A program made the position numbers and the translations under genes. A model generated the notes under the pieces. That model saw nothing but the letters and a program-made list of their open reading frames with translations. It ran no database searches and was not told the origin of the DNA. Of a DNA stretch of 64,000 nt, positions 46,088 through 56,000 are shown one piece after another. The DNA is taken from assembly GCF_002197845.1 (NCBI RefSeq), contig NZ_NIDE01000003.1, positions 310,001 through 374,000 on the forward strand. Direction: 5' to 3'. Numbering within the stretch: the first letter of the stretch is position 1; every line of letters starts with the position of its first letter. This DNA is from Fimbriiglobus ruber (lineage in GTDB: Bacteria; Planctomycetota; Planctomycetia; Gemmatales; Gemmataceae).

Positions 46088-47200
46088 ATGCTACTCATCC
46101 CGAAAGACGCGGACCTCTTTTTCAAGTTGCACAAGGCGCTGATGGCGTTCGTGAACCAGAAGCTCGCGATACTTCCCGGTATCAAGACAGCGCAGGAGTT
46201 CGGCCTACTTTCACCCGACGATCGGTACAAGGTCAGCCAGGCTTTGTTTTCCAACTTGCAGCTCATTGAAGAATTCATCGGCGAAAATCCGGCCCGCTTG
46301 CCCGACGACGAACTCGCGATCGTCCATTCCTGGCGACACTTCGTAACCGGCAAGTTTTATGTCTTCCGCGAACTGAAAAAGTACACGGTCTTTCTCTCGT
46401 CCGAAAAGCATCCGGTCGCCTACGGCGTTCTCGCGATGACGACCCCGTTCGAGGAGATAGTCGGGTCTTACCTGCCGGTCTGGATCGAGACCACTCTCTT
46501 GCCGTTCAAGGATCAAATCATTTACGAGGGGACGCTGCGCAAGTACCCCATTTCGTTCGGCCCCGGCATCCGGCGGTCCCTGAACGAGGAGTTTAAAAAG
46601 GCCAAGGACGCGCACGGAATCGTCACGTCGCTGCCGATGTCGGAGGAGGCACCCAAGGCGAAAAAGCCGCCGGCCAAACCGCGGGTGAAAGTGAAACCGA
46701 AGGGGAAAGATGACGCCGCGGCGGAAACGATTTACGATCTCGTCGACCGATTTTGCCGCACCCACTTGAACGACGAGTATGCCGTACTGTGCCGCCGGCT
46801 GGCCGAGAAATTGGCTCGCAAGCGGCCGTCCCCGCTCGCCAGTGGCAAGCCCGAGACGTGGGCCTGTGGCATTGTCCGAACAATTGGGTGGGTCAACTTC
46901 CTGGACGACCGGGCCAGTAAACCACACATGAAATTGACGGCCATCGACAAAGCCTTCGGCGTCGGCGAAAGCACCGGCCAGGGCAAATCGATGTTGATTC
47001 GTAAGACGCTGAAAATTCGGTCGTTCGACCCGCAATGGACCCTACCGAGTCGCCAGGGAAAGAACCCGCTGACCTGGATGCTGTCGGTGAACGGCATGAT
47101 GATGGACATCCGCCACGCGCCGCGAGAAGTGCAAGAAGTCGCCTTCGCGCGGGGGCTCATTCCATACATTCCAGCGGACCAGGATAGCGCGGGCAAATGA
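46088..47200 (+). CDS. DUF6398-containing protein, 370 aa
   Basis: The C-terminal ~130 residues carry the DUF6398 pattern (ETIYDLVDRFCRTHLNDEY, LARKRPSPL, GRVNFL-like GWVNFLDD, and a helix-turn-helix-like end with STGQGKSMLIRKTLKI). A Lys/Pro-rich linker (~200-225) separates it from an N-terminal helical domain of unknown type. The C-terminal part looks like a DNA-binding fold, but no family role is established. Not exported. Confidence 0.75.
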   Translation: MLLIPKDADLFFKLHKALMAFVNQKLAILPGIKTAQEFGLLSPDDRYKVSQALFSNLQLIEEFIGENPARLPDDELAIVHSWRHFVTGKFYVFRELKKYTVFLSSEKHPVAYGVLAMTTPFEEIVGSYLPVWIETTLLPFKDQIIYEGTLRKYPISFGPGIRRSLNEEFKKAKDAHGIVTSLPMSEEAPKAKKPPAKPRVKVKPKGKDDAAAETIYDLVDRFCRTHLNDEYAVLCRRLAEKLARKRPSPLASGKPETWACGIVRTIGWVNFLDDRASKPHMKLTAIDKAFGVGESTGQGKSMLIRKTLKIRSFDPQWTLPSRQGKNPLTWMLSVNGMMMDIRHAPREVQEVAFARGLIPYIPADQDSAGK

Positions 47201-47235
47201 CCCGGGCACGGGTTCGTTCGGGAATTCGCCGTTCC

Positions 47236-47317
47236 GCAAATTTGGAGTGCGGCGCTTGACCGCCGCTTTGGTTTTTAAAAGCAAAAGCGGCGGTCAAGCG
47301 CCGCACTCCAAATTTGC
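47236..47317. repeat. 34-bp inverted repeat / hairpin
   Basis: Perfect 34-bp arms 47236-47269 and 47284-47317 with a 14-base loop rich in T and A. The arms read GCAAATTTGGAGTGCGGCGC... It sits between the DUF6398 gene and the protease gene and ends 22 bp before the protease ATG, so it may terminate the former or influence the latter. Confidence 0.9.
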
Positions 47318-47338
47318 ACAGCTTGCGCAAGGTTGCCG

Positions 47339-48172
47339 ATGGTCAACTCAAGGCGTTCGTTTCTCGCCCTGGCAACGCTGTTGTTTTTCATCGCCCCGCT
47401 CAGAGCGGACGACGAGGATTTCAACACTCAACTCATGCGGGCCACCGTCAAAGTTGGCCACGAGAAGTCGACCGGCACCGGCTTCATTCTGACCCGCCCC
47501 GACCCCGCGGCCCCCAAGCGGGTGCAATACGTACTAATCACTGCCGCCCACGTTTTCGAGCGCATGACCGGGGACGAGGCGACTCTCTCGTTCCGCAAGA
47601 AAGAGGCGGAGGGGGTTTTCAAGAAAGAGTCGCAAACGATCGCGGTCCGCGCGGCCGGCAAACCCGCGTGGACGCAACACCCGTCCGAAGACGTGGCCGT
47701 GATGGTCGTTACCCCGCCGGCGGGCGTGGACCTGCCCGCCCTCTCCGTCGACCTGCTCGCGACGGACGACACACTCGCGCGCTTCAAGGTCCACCCCGGC
47801 GATACCGTCTCGTGCCTGGGCTACCCGCACCGCGTCGAGGCGAACGACGCCGGGTTTCCCGTTCTCCGAACCGGCGCGATCGCCGGTTATCCCCTCACGC
47901 CGACCAAAGTGACCAAGACGTTTCTGCTCAGCATCAACTCGTTCGAAGGAGACAGCGGCGGACCCGTTTACCTTGCCGACCCGAACCGGGCGACCGCCGG
48001 GCCGGGAAAGCGGGAGGACGCGCGACTGATTCTGGGCCTCATCGTGAGCCAGCAATTTCTGGACGAAGAATTGAAGACGATTTACGGGACCACGAAGGTG
48101 CGCCACCGCCTGGGTTTGGCCGCCGCGGTCCATGCCGCTTACGTGCGGGAAACCGTGAACCGCGTGCGATGA
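47339..48172 (+). CDS. secreted trypsin-like serine protease
   Basis: Encodes 277 aa from the ATG at 47339 (AAGG, 6-base gap); a TTG at 47333 is an alternative. A signal peptide covers about 1-23. The catalytic triad of the trypsin/DegP-like fold is visible: His71 in LITAAHVF, Asp118 in SEDVAVMVV and Ser206 in EGDSGGPVY. There is no PDZ domain, so it differs from HtrA/DegP. Substrates are unknown. A 13-bp stem hairpin downstream (48189-48224) probably ends the transcript. Confidence 0.88.
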   Translation: MVNSRRSFLALATLLFFIAPLRADDEDFNTQLMRATVKVGHEKSTGTGFILTRPDPAAPKRVQYVLITAAHVFERMTGDEATLSFRKKEAEGVFKKESQTIAVRAAGKPAWTQHPSEDVAVMVVTPPAGVDLPALSVDLLATDDTLARFKVHPGDTVSCLGYPHRVEANDAGFPVLRTGAIAGYPLTPTKVTKTFLLSINSFEGDSGGPVYLADPNRATAGPGKREDARLILGLIVSQQFLDEELKTIYGTTKVRHRLGLAAAVHAAYVRETVNRVR

Positions 48173-48188
48173 AGTGGCCGGCGGCCGC

Positions 48189-48224
48189 CGCGTCTGCCGA
48201 CTGTCGCGAACGTCGGCAGACGCG
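48189..48224 (+). terminator. hairpin downstream of the protease gene
   Basis: A perfect 13-bp stem (CGCGTCTGCCGAC, 48189-48201, with 48212-48224) and 10-base loop, 17 bp after the protease stop. There is no T-run, so Rho-independent function is uncertain. Confidence 0.6.
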
Positions 48225-48473
48225 GATCGGTTTGCCGACCCGAGCGGAAAGGACGCCTTGATGCCGCTTGGTCCAGGCCCCCACGTGATGGAGGCGGTGG
48301 TCCGGTTGCGAGATGATAAAGAGGAGCCACACGCCCAGCACCTCGCCGATGGTGAGCGGCCCTGTCTAGTGGAGCGGGACGGGAAACGGTTGATCCAAGT
48401 GGTCCATCCGGCCCATCGTTTGGATGAAAGACCAAAAGACCGGAAGGTCGGCCAGGTGTTCAACGCGAATCAA
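48221..48473 (-). pseudogene. transposase remnant (IS1634/DUF4277-like), N-terminal part
   Basis: The minus frame from 48473 reads VEHLADLPVFWSFIQTMGRMDHLDQPFP, then an in-frame TAG, then LTIGEVLGVWLLFIISQPDHRLHHVGAW in the same frame. This is the N-terminal region of a transposase family with the LPL...LGL and EGDHR-like motif. The stop and loss of the catalytic domain show it is dead. The family name is from recall and uncertain. Confidence 0.6.
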
Positions 48474-48564
48474 GCGGGGTTCGGTATTCGTGCCGCCAAA
48501 TACCCACACCTCCTATTCCTTCCTGTGAACCCAAAGTTAAAACCACCCCCAACACGAGCGAACG

Positions 48565-48951
48565 GTAAGTTACTACTTCCTGAAAAAGCAATTCGACGCG
48601 GCCCTCAAGGGCGTCGACACGTTAGAAAAGCTAGTCGGCGGCGATCCCTACCTCAACGTCATCCGCAGCGGGCTCTTGATCGAAGCGGGCCGGCTCGCGG
48701 AGGCAAAAACGGCGACCGGGAAAGCGATCGCGGACGAACCGACGTTAGAAAACGCGTACTTGTCGCGTCTCACCATTGCCCTCAAGGAGAAGAATCATGC
48801 CGACGCCTCGGCGTGGATCAAGAAGGGGGCCGAGGCGGCTGGCCTCCAGTCCGACCTCGATGCCGCCAAGGACGATCCGGATTGGGCCGACTTCCTCAAG
48901 TCGCCGGAATGCGCGAAGGTAAAAGTCTGGCTCGCCGGGCAGAAGAAGTAA
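48565..48951 (+). pseudogene. 5'-truncated TPR protein gene
   Basis: The open frame runs from about 48565 to the stop at 48951 (~128 codons) with TPR-like helices (YFLKKQFDAALKGVDTLEKL, then IEAGRLAEAKTATGKAI). There is no ATG or ribosome site before the first in-frame TTG at 48676, and the sequence starts in mid-helix. It is interpreted as the surviving 3' end of a larger gene cut by the rearrangement that left the transposase remnant next to it. Confidence 0.6.
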
Positions 48952-48960
48952 TGCTCGCCG

Positions 48961-49794
48961 TCATTCCTCGCCCGGTCGCGGGCGGTTCGCCCAGTGGTCC
49001 GCCGGGGGGCCGGCGGCCACCACGCCTTTGTCGTGCCACCCCAGGTAAGCGTGGACGTCGGTGGGCGTGTACCGCAACGTCAGCCCGCACCGGCGGCGGG
49101 CGGACGTGTTGACGTCGGACCCGTGCAGAAGTAGGTCCGAGTGAACGGACGCCTCGCCGGCTTTCAGTTCGACGTACACCGGCAACCCGTATTGCTCGAC
49201 ATCCGGGACGGTCTGGTTGAGGACGTTCGCGGCGTCGGTCTCGCTCAACTTCCAGGTGAGGTGGCCGAGGGTGTGTGTGCGGGGGATGAACTTCATGCAT
49301 GCGTTGCCGCGGTCCGCGTCGTCGATCGCCAGCCACACCGTCACCGCCTTCGACGGCGTGAGCGGCCAATAGCTTGAGTCCTGGTGCCACGACACGTTCT
49401 TCCCGTCGCCCGGCATTTTGCAAAAGAAGTGCGACCCCCAGGCGACCACGTTCGGCCCGAGCAGGTCGGACACGACGGCGACGATCTTCGGGTTCGTCAG
49501 CACGTCCCACACGCGGCCGTGCCGCAGGTGCGCGGAGCTGATCGAGTAGCTGTCCTTGCCTTCAGCCAGGTAGCTGGCGAGGAGCCGGTCGAAGTACCCG
49601 CGGAGGTCGGTGACCTCGACCGCGTCGAAAAACCGGAACGGCATCAGGTAGCCGTCGCGGTTGAACTGGTCGATCTGGGATCGCGTCAGGACTTTGGGGT
49701 CCGCGCTGGTACTCGGGTGGAAGCGCAGGTCGCGCTCGACGCGGCCCAGATCGTCGGTCCCGGGGAGAGGCTGGAAGGTATTCGGCGAGTTCAT
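48961..49794 (-). CDS. phytanoyl-CoA-dioxygenase-like Fe(II)/2-oxoglutarate oxygenase
   Basis: Encodes 277 aa from the ATG at 49794 (open to 49956). The Fe(II) facial triad is visible: His137-x-Asp139 in SWHQDSSYW and His224 in LLLHGSDVN, followed by an Arg cluster (233-235) for 2-oxoglutarate. PhyH-family enzymes hydroxylate varied small molecules. The substrate is unknown, and the adjacent TPR and transposase remnants give no clue. Confidence 0.88.
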   Translation of the reverse strand: MNSPNTFQPLPGTDDLGRVERDLRFHPSTSADPKVLTRSQIDQFNRDGYLMPFRFFDAVEVTDLRGYFDRLLASYLAEGKDSYSISSAHLRHGRVWDVLTNPKIVAVVSDLLGPNVVAWGSHFFCKMPGDGKNVSWHQDSSYWPLTPSKAVTVWLAIDDADRGNACMKFIPRTHTLGHLTWKLSETDAANVLNQTVPDVEQYGLPVYVELKAGEASVHSDLLLHGSDVNTSARRRCGLTLRYTPTDVHAYLGWHDKGVVAAGPPADHWANRPRPGEE

Positions 49795-49950
49795 GGCTTC
49801 GTTCCCGGAGAGGGCGGAGCAAGCACGGTGCGGTCGGCGGTTTGGTGAAACAAGATAACACCGCCCCGGTTCACCGGACATGGCTACCGTACCAATTCCA
49901 GTACCCCTCGTCACGAGATGTTGTCCGGTCGGGGAACACGTTCCGAACAA

Positions 49951-50005
49951 ATACAAAACGCCCTGCCCCGGTGCTTCCTTTGCGGGACAGAACCGGGACA
50001 GGGCG
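49951..50005 (-). terminator. Rho-independent terminator of the 2130-aa gene
   Basis: On the minus strand a stem with CGCCCTGTCCCGG (50005-49993) pairs with CCGGGGCAGGGCG (49971-49959), one wobble pair, and is followed by TTTTGT. It lies 21 bp after the stop of the large gene. Confidence 0.75.
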
Positions 50006-50025
50006 CGAGTTTCGGGCGCGTCAGC

Positions 50026-53000
50026 TTACTGCTGGGGCGGCGCGGTATCTCGGATCGTCGCCCCGCGATCATCGCTCAGCACGAGAATCGCGAACCGCTC
50101 GATCGGCTGTCGCTCGGGCGTGCTCACGGTCGCGTAGTCGAACCGCCCGCGGAGGTCGGTGTACCCGTCCTTGTGGAACTTCACCTCGCCGTTCGCCAGC
50201 TTCGCGTACACCTTCACGTACACCTTCGGTAGGGCCGCCCCGCCGGCCGCGTCGGCCACTCGGACCTGGCCGTAGTTCTCGGTCACCTTCACGTCCATCG
50301 CGTTCGCGTAGTACGCCTTCGACCGGGTTACGCCGCCGGCGGTGATCTCCACCAACACGTTCCGTTTGACCAGGTCGGCCGGCAGCGGGACGGCGAGTTG
50401 GGTCTTGCCGGCCGGGAGCTTGACGACCTGCGTCGCGTTCGGCTTGATCGACGCGAACTGCCCGCCGGACTGCTGAACGAACGGGTTCCGGCTGAACAGT
50501 AGCTCCACGTCCATCAGGTAGAAGTTCACCCGGGCCGTGTCGGCGTTCTGCCAGGTCATGTTGATCTGGCCGGCGTCGATCGTAAACTCGACCCCCGGCT
50601 CGGTCGCCGCGAGTTGGCCCTGTTGCTGGCCGCGGTCCGTCGGGTCGACGACCTTTGGCCCCTTCCCCTCGATCTCGTCCAGTTGGGCGGACAGCGCGCC
50701 GAACGTGTTCCGCCACCGGTCGACCGGGTGGTTGGCGTACCGCAGCGCGACCTCCCGGGCCTTGAGCGGCTCGCCGGTGTACAGGTCGAGGTAGGCGGCG
50801 CAGTAGTCGTACTGGACCCGCGTCGGGATCTTGTCCGGGTTCACGCGGGCGAAGGTCGTCAAAGCCTCGTCGACCCGGTCCTGGAGGAGCAGGTAGTAGA
50901 CGACCGCGAGTTCGTCTGCGTCGTCCAACGTCTGGTGGTACGACAGCAGCTTGAGGTAGCGGTGGTACTGCTCGAACAGCCGGTCGTTGACGATCTGCCG
51001 CTGCTTGCCGAGGGAGTGGGCGCGGGCGTTGACGAGCGGCTTGTATTCCAGGTGTTCGTACTGGTGCCGCTCGACCGGGTCGATCGTCAGGAGCGGGCTG
51101 ACGATCGGGCCGGCGCACTCGTTCACGATCTGGTCGATGTGCTGGAGGTACTGCCGCGTGGCCGGCACATCCGCGTGCAACAGAGAGTACGACCAGAGCG
51201 TCGGTTGGTAGACGTGCCGCTCGCGGAGGAGCGTCACGACCGCCTCGAACGCCGCCCGGTCGCGCATGCGGAACGCGATCTTGTCCAGGTTCAGGGCGTT
51301 CACGTTCTCCCGGCCCAGGAAGGCGAGGACTTCGTCCGTCGTCCCGTGCTGGGAGACGTAGTCCCATGAGGTCGTGTCGAGCTTGGTCGGCTTTTCGACC
51401 ACGTCGAACGTCGTCGCCTGGGCGGCCGCGACGAATTGTTCGTTCTTGGCCACGTGGGCCGGGAAGTGGGCGAACCGGCCGGGCTTGGGGAAGTAGAACA
51501 GGTAGTCGAGCGTGTGTGTTCGGTACGGCTCCAGGTCGACCACCACGGTCTTCGTGAACTGGCCGTTGGCGACCGGGATCGCCCCAACCGGCAATTGCAC
51601 GAGGACGGACAGCTTCTGCCGGGACGAGGTCGGGTTGGTGACGACGACCTGGCAGCCGTAGACCGTGTGGACGACGAACTCGCCGGTGACGAACTTGTCG
51701 TGCCGCTCGCCGTTCTCCTCGCGGAAGCGGTCGCCGTTCCGGTAAGCGTTCTCGCTCACGAGAATGTTGATCTGGCCGCCCTTCCCGTCGACCGGGCGGA
51801 CTTCCTCGTGGAACGCGATGACCGGCCCCTTGGGCGTCAAGGTCATCTTCCCGCCGTCGAATTTGACGTCGTGCTTGCCGGCCTCGAACGGGAGGTCGAG
51901 GACGGAGAGGGCGAACATCATTTCGGTGAAGTTGCGCGACGAATCGGCCAGGTTCTTGGAGAGGAACGGGCCGTCGCCCGCGTGGTTCGCGTAGTCCCGC
52001 CAGAACGGGTTAACCGAGACGAGGTCGGCGACCTGCTGTTGGATGAGCAGGTGGTAGTAGTTGTTCTCGGCCCACTCCTGGGTCGGGTCGACCTTGCGGT
52101 AAAGCTGACGGACTACCCCTCGCGCGGCTCGGTCGTCGTCGTGGAAAAGCCCCTCTCGCTCGGCCGCGTTTAGACCCTCTAGGACCATTTTTTCTTTGTC
52201 CGACTTCAGCTCTCTCATTTCCTCGGATTTCTTCGCCATGTCTTTGGCCGCCGCGCTACGGCCGTCGCGGGCGCGAGACAGACTATCAGCGGACTGAGGC
52301 TTAGCCGCAGCGGCCGGGGTTGGTATTCCAGGGACCCGCCCGCCGCCCATTCCTCCGGGGCCGTTGTATCCTCCAAATGGAGGTGTCGCCTGACCCACGC
52401 CCGGCTGATCGGCCGGCACTTGGGGATCGCCCTTACGCTCCATGAGTTGCTTTTCGTCCCGCTTGGAACGGTATTCGAGCGAATCGCTCCGCCCGAGTTC
52501 GCCGTTGCTCAGCGCCGTGTCGAACAGGACGAGCGACCGGTCGGTCTGCGGGGGCAGGAGGCGGAGGAGATCGTTCAGGTGGCGGGCCGTCTTGCCCGGT
52601 TCACCCGCGACCTTCTGGGCGAGCAACACGCGTTCGACGGTGTTCAACCGGCCGTACTCCCAGGATTGGAGATACCGGCCCACATCGTCCGCGAGAAACC
52701 AGCGATCGAGGAAAGTTTTGTCCTTCTTGTTCGCCAGGTACGGCTTCACCACCGCGGTAAAGAACGCGGGGTCTTTTTTCAGCAGGAAGAAGTGCAACTC
52801 GTGACAGGCGTACTTCGAGTACATCGCCTTCTTCTCTTCCGGCTTGAGTTTGGGCCACGTCGCCACGAAGGCGAATTCGGCCAGTTTGGGGTCTCGCGAA
52901 AGAGTCGCGTACAGGGAGTAAACCTTGGGCAGACTGTCGTAAGCCTCGAACCGGCTGGCCGCCACGTCGTCGATGGTGAACGCCTTGCCCGGTTCCAGAA

Positions 53001-56000
53001 TCGTGACCTGCTTTTGTTGGGTGTAGTGCTTCGTCGGGTCGAGCCCGGTCCGGAGCCTCAAGTCGGCGAACAGGGTTTTGGGCTCGGGCAGGGCGACGAA
53101 CCGGGAGGTCGTGCTCAGCGGGTCGACGGCGACGGCGTTGAGCAGCGCGTGCGGCCCGACGTCCTTCCGGGCGACGCGAACGACGCCGTCTTTATCCGGG
53201 ACGAGGTTGAGGAGTACGGCCGACGTGTCGGCCAGGAAGTCGAGGTCGGCGAAGTCCGCGCGCCCAGCAGGCGGGGATATCGGCGCGGGTAAAGATCCGG
53301 GCGCACCAAGTACACCCCCGGCACCGCCGCCGCCCTTGGCGCCGAACATCTCGCCCCCGGCCGCCGCCTGCTCGCCCGTCTCGGTCGATCGGACGGCCCA
53401 GGGATTCAACAGCAGCATCGGCCGTTCGAGCATGTTGCCCGGGAACTTCTTCTGCCCCCGGCGATCGAGTACGTACCGGTATTCGTCGCCGATGTTCCGC
53501 CCGGTCAGATAGACCGATTCGGAGAACCCGAGTTCCGCCCCCTCCAGTTCCGCACCGCGGATCCGGCCCAGGTCGGCGTAGGCCGAATACGCGGGCCGAT
53601 AGCGGGTGGCGAACAGGTGAACGCGAGTGAATTTGGACGCGCCCGTGAGTCGGATGGTCACCGCGTCCGCGTCGGCCGCCACCGTCCGGATCTGGACCGG
53701 CTTGAGCGGCGAGACTTCCAGGAACCGGGTCTTGCCGAGGACGTGCCCGGCCACGACCGCCCCGTCCGTCACGCGGACGCGAATCCGGTCGCCCAACCGC
53801 TTCAGCCACAGGTCGTAGTCCCCGGCCGTCAGCCCGTGCAGTTCGAGCATTCCGTCCTTGACCACCAGGGCGTCAAACTTGTCGGCCCGAATGTCGCTAC
53901 CGCGAACCTCGAACAGGGCCACTTCGGATCGAGCCGGAGGTGTGGTGCCGAAATACGGCACGGTGATCGTTTCCCCGACCTTGGCGTGGACGACCGTCCG
54001 ATAGGTGTGGTGGTCGGTCGGCGGGGTCCATGTGTGGGCCGTCCCTTCCGGCCCGGTCGCGGTCACGCTGTCGATGTCCGCCAGCGACCCGAGGACAACT
54101 CGGCCGCGGGCGTCGCTTTTGAGGGTAACGTTGATTAACTCGCGGAAGTCCCGGTGCTTGAGCGCCACCCGGACGGCTCGGTCCGCCTTGGACTCCCCGG
54201 TCCGGCCGAGCAGTTCGACGACGTAGTCGTCGCCGAACCGGGCGAAATGCAGATCCTCGATTTTGTCCGTCCGGTCGATCTCGTTGAGCGCGAACGTCTC
54301 GCCCGCGGACAGGGTCACCTGTTGGCCGGTGCCCAGGTTCTTGACCTTCGCCGTCAGTGCCACGTTCAACGCCGCGAGCCGGGCCGGGACGCGAATTTCG
54401 TGAACCGATTCGCGGTCCTCGAACAGTGGGAAGTCCGGGATCTCGACCGACGACGAGATGTTGTTCAGGTCGGTCGACGTGATCCGCAGGCGGACGTCTT
54501 CGAGCAATTTGACGGACACCGGCGAAGAGTTCAGAAACAGGCTCGGGCGGACGAGTACGGCCGCCAACCGCTGGCCGAGGAGGGCTTCCCGGTCGATGTG
54601 GATGCCGGCCAGCAAACGGTAAGCTTCCGGTTGGTGTTGGAGGTAGTCGAGGCTGGAGAAGTCCCTTTGCGAGACCACGATCGGGTGCCGGCCCGGGGCC
54701 GTCGTGAACGGAACGACAATCCTCCCATCAGGGTCCGCCTTGTACTCCTGGCCGCCGACCCAGACAGTCGCGTCGGAGACGAGCTTGTTGGCGTCGTCCA
54801 CGACGCGGACGATCTGGCCGGCCGTCCCGGTGGTCACGACCGGGCGGAGCCGGCCCTTGCGGATCAGCGCCCGGCTGCTCTTGCCCGCCCCAATGAAGTC
54901 AACGACGTACACCCCCGGCCTGGTCATCTCCGGGAAGGTGAATCGGCGGGCATTCCGGCGGAGCGGCGGGTCGTCGTACTTGTGGACCGCCTCGGCGTTG
55001 GCGACCAGGCCGTCCAGGTTAATGTCCGTGTCCACTTCGCGGAGTTGCGTCCGGTAAACGGTCCTGGTGTTGATCTCGAACACCTTCACAAGCAACGTCG
55101 GGACGTTCTTGACGAACAGGTCGAGCGTGACCGGCTCAGCGGTCGCGAAGTCGGTTTTGTTCGTGAACGCGAAGTCGATGTCGCTGCGGTCCTTGATCGC
55201 CCGGAACAATTCCGGCGGCAGCTGGGCCGCCCACGCCTCGGCGTCGCCCAGGCCGTTCTCGATCTTGGTTTCGGCGAACAGGTGCTTGAGGTACGTGTCG
55301 TCGACAAACGGCTCGTATTCCTTGGGCGAGGTGGCAGTCAGGAAGAAGTGCTGGAGATAACTCCTCACCAGGGGTTCGTCCGACCCGACGCGGGGCAGGA
55401 GGGTGATCGGGAGGAAGTCGGCGTTCAGGTCGGCCGGGTGCCGGCGGGACTCGTCCTTCTCGTTCAACGCGCGGGCCATGTACGGCTGGTACCGCGGCAG
55501 CTTGAGGTAGGCGAGGAATCGAGCCGCATCATAAACACCCTGGGCGCGGTCGAACGCGAGCCGGTGGTAGAGAACGTGAGCCTTGAGAGCGTTGTGGACC
55601 GGGTCGAGGCGGTCGGTGAACGCCTGGAGGCGTTCGAGATAGGCGCGGGTCACGGCACGGTCGCGCTTCCAGTCGTCGTCGGCCCCGGGTTGCAGCTTGG
55701 TCACGTACGCGCGGACGTAGGCCGTTTCGTTCAATAGGTTCGGGCGGAGTTTGACCAATTCGTCGAGTTGTGCCAGCGTGAGCATCGCGTGGACCGGATA
55801 CGATCCGAAGCCTGGGGCATTCTGGGAGGTCAAGTCGTCGACGATCAACTTGGGAAGGTTCGGCACATCCGGGCGTTGCAGCCGTTGGAGTAGGTTCCGC
55901 CGGCGCTGCCAGGTCAGGTCGGCGGCGGACAGCCAATCGAGGGCGGCGTCCTCGAAGTTGTCGAGCCCTTGCCACCGGGCGAACGAGTTGGCCCGGAGCG

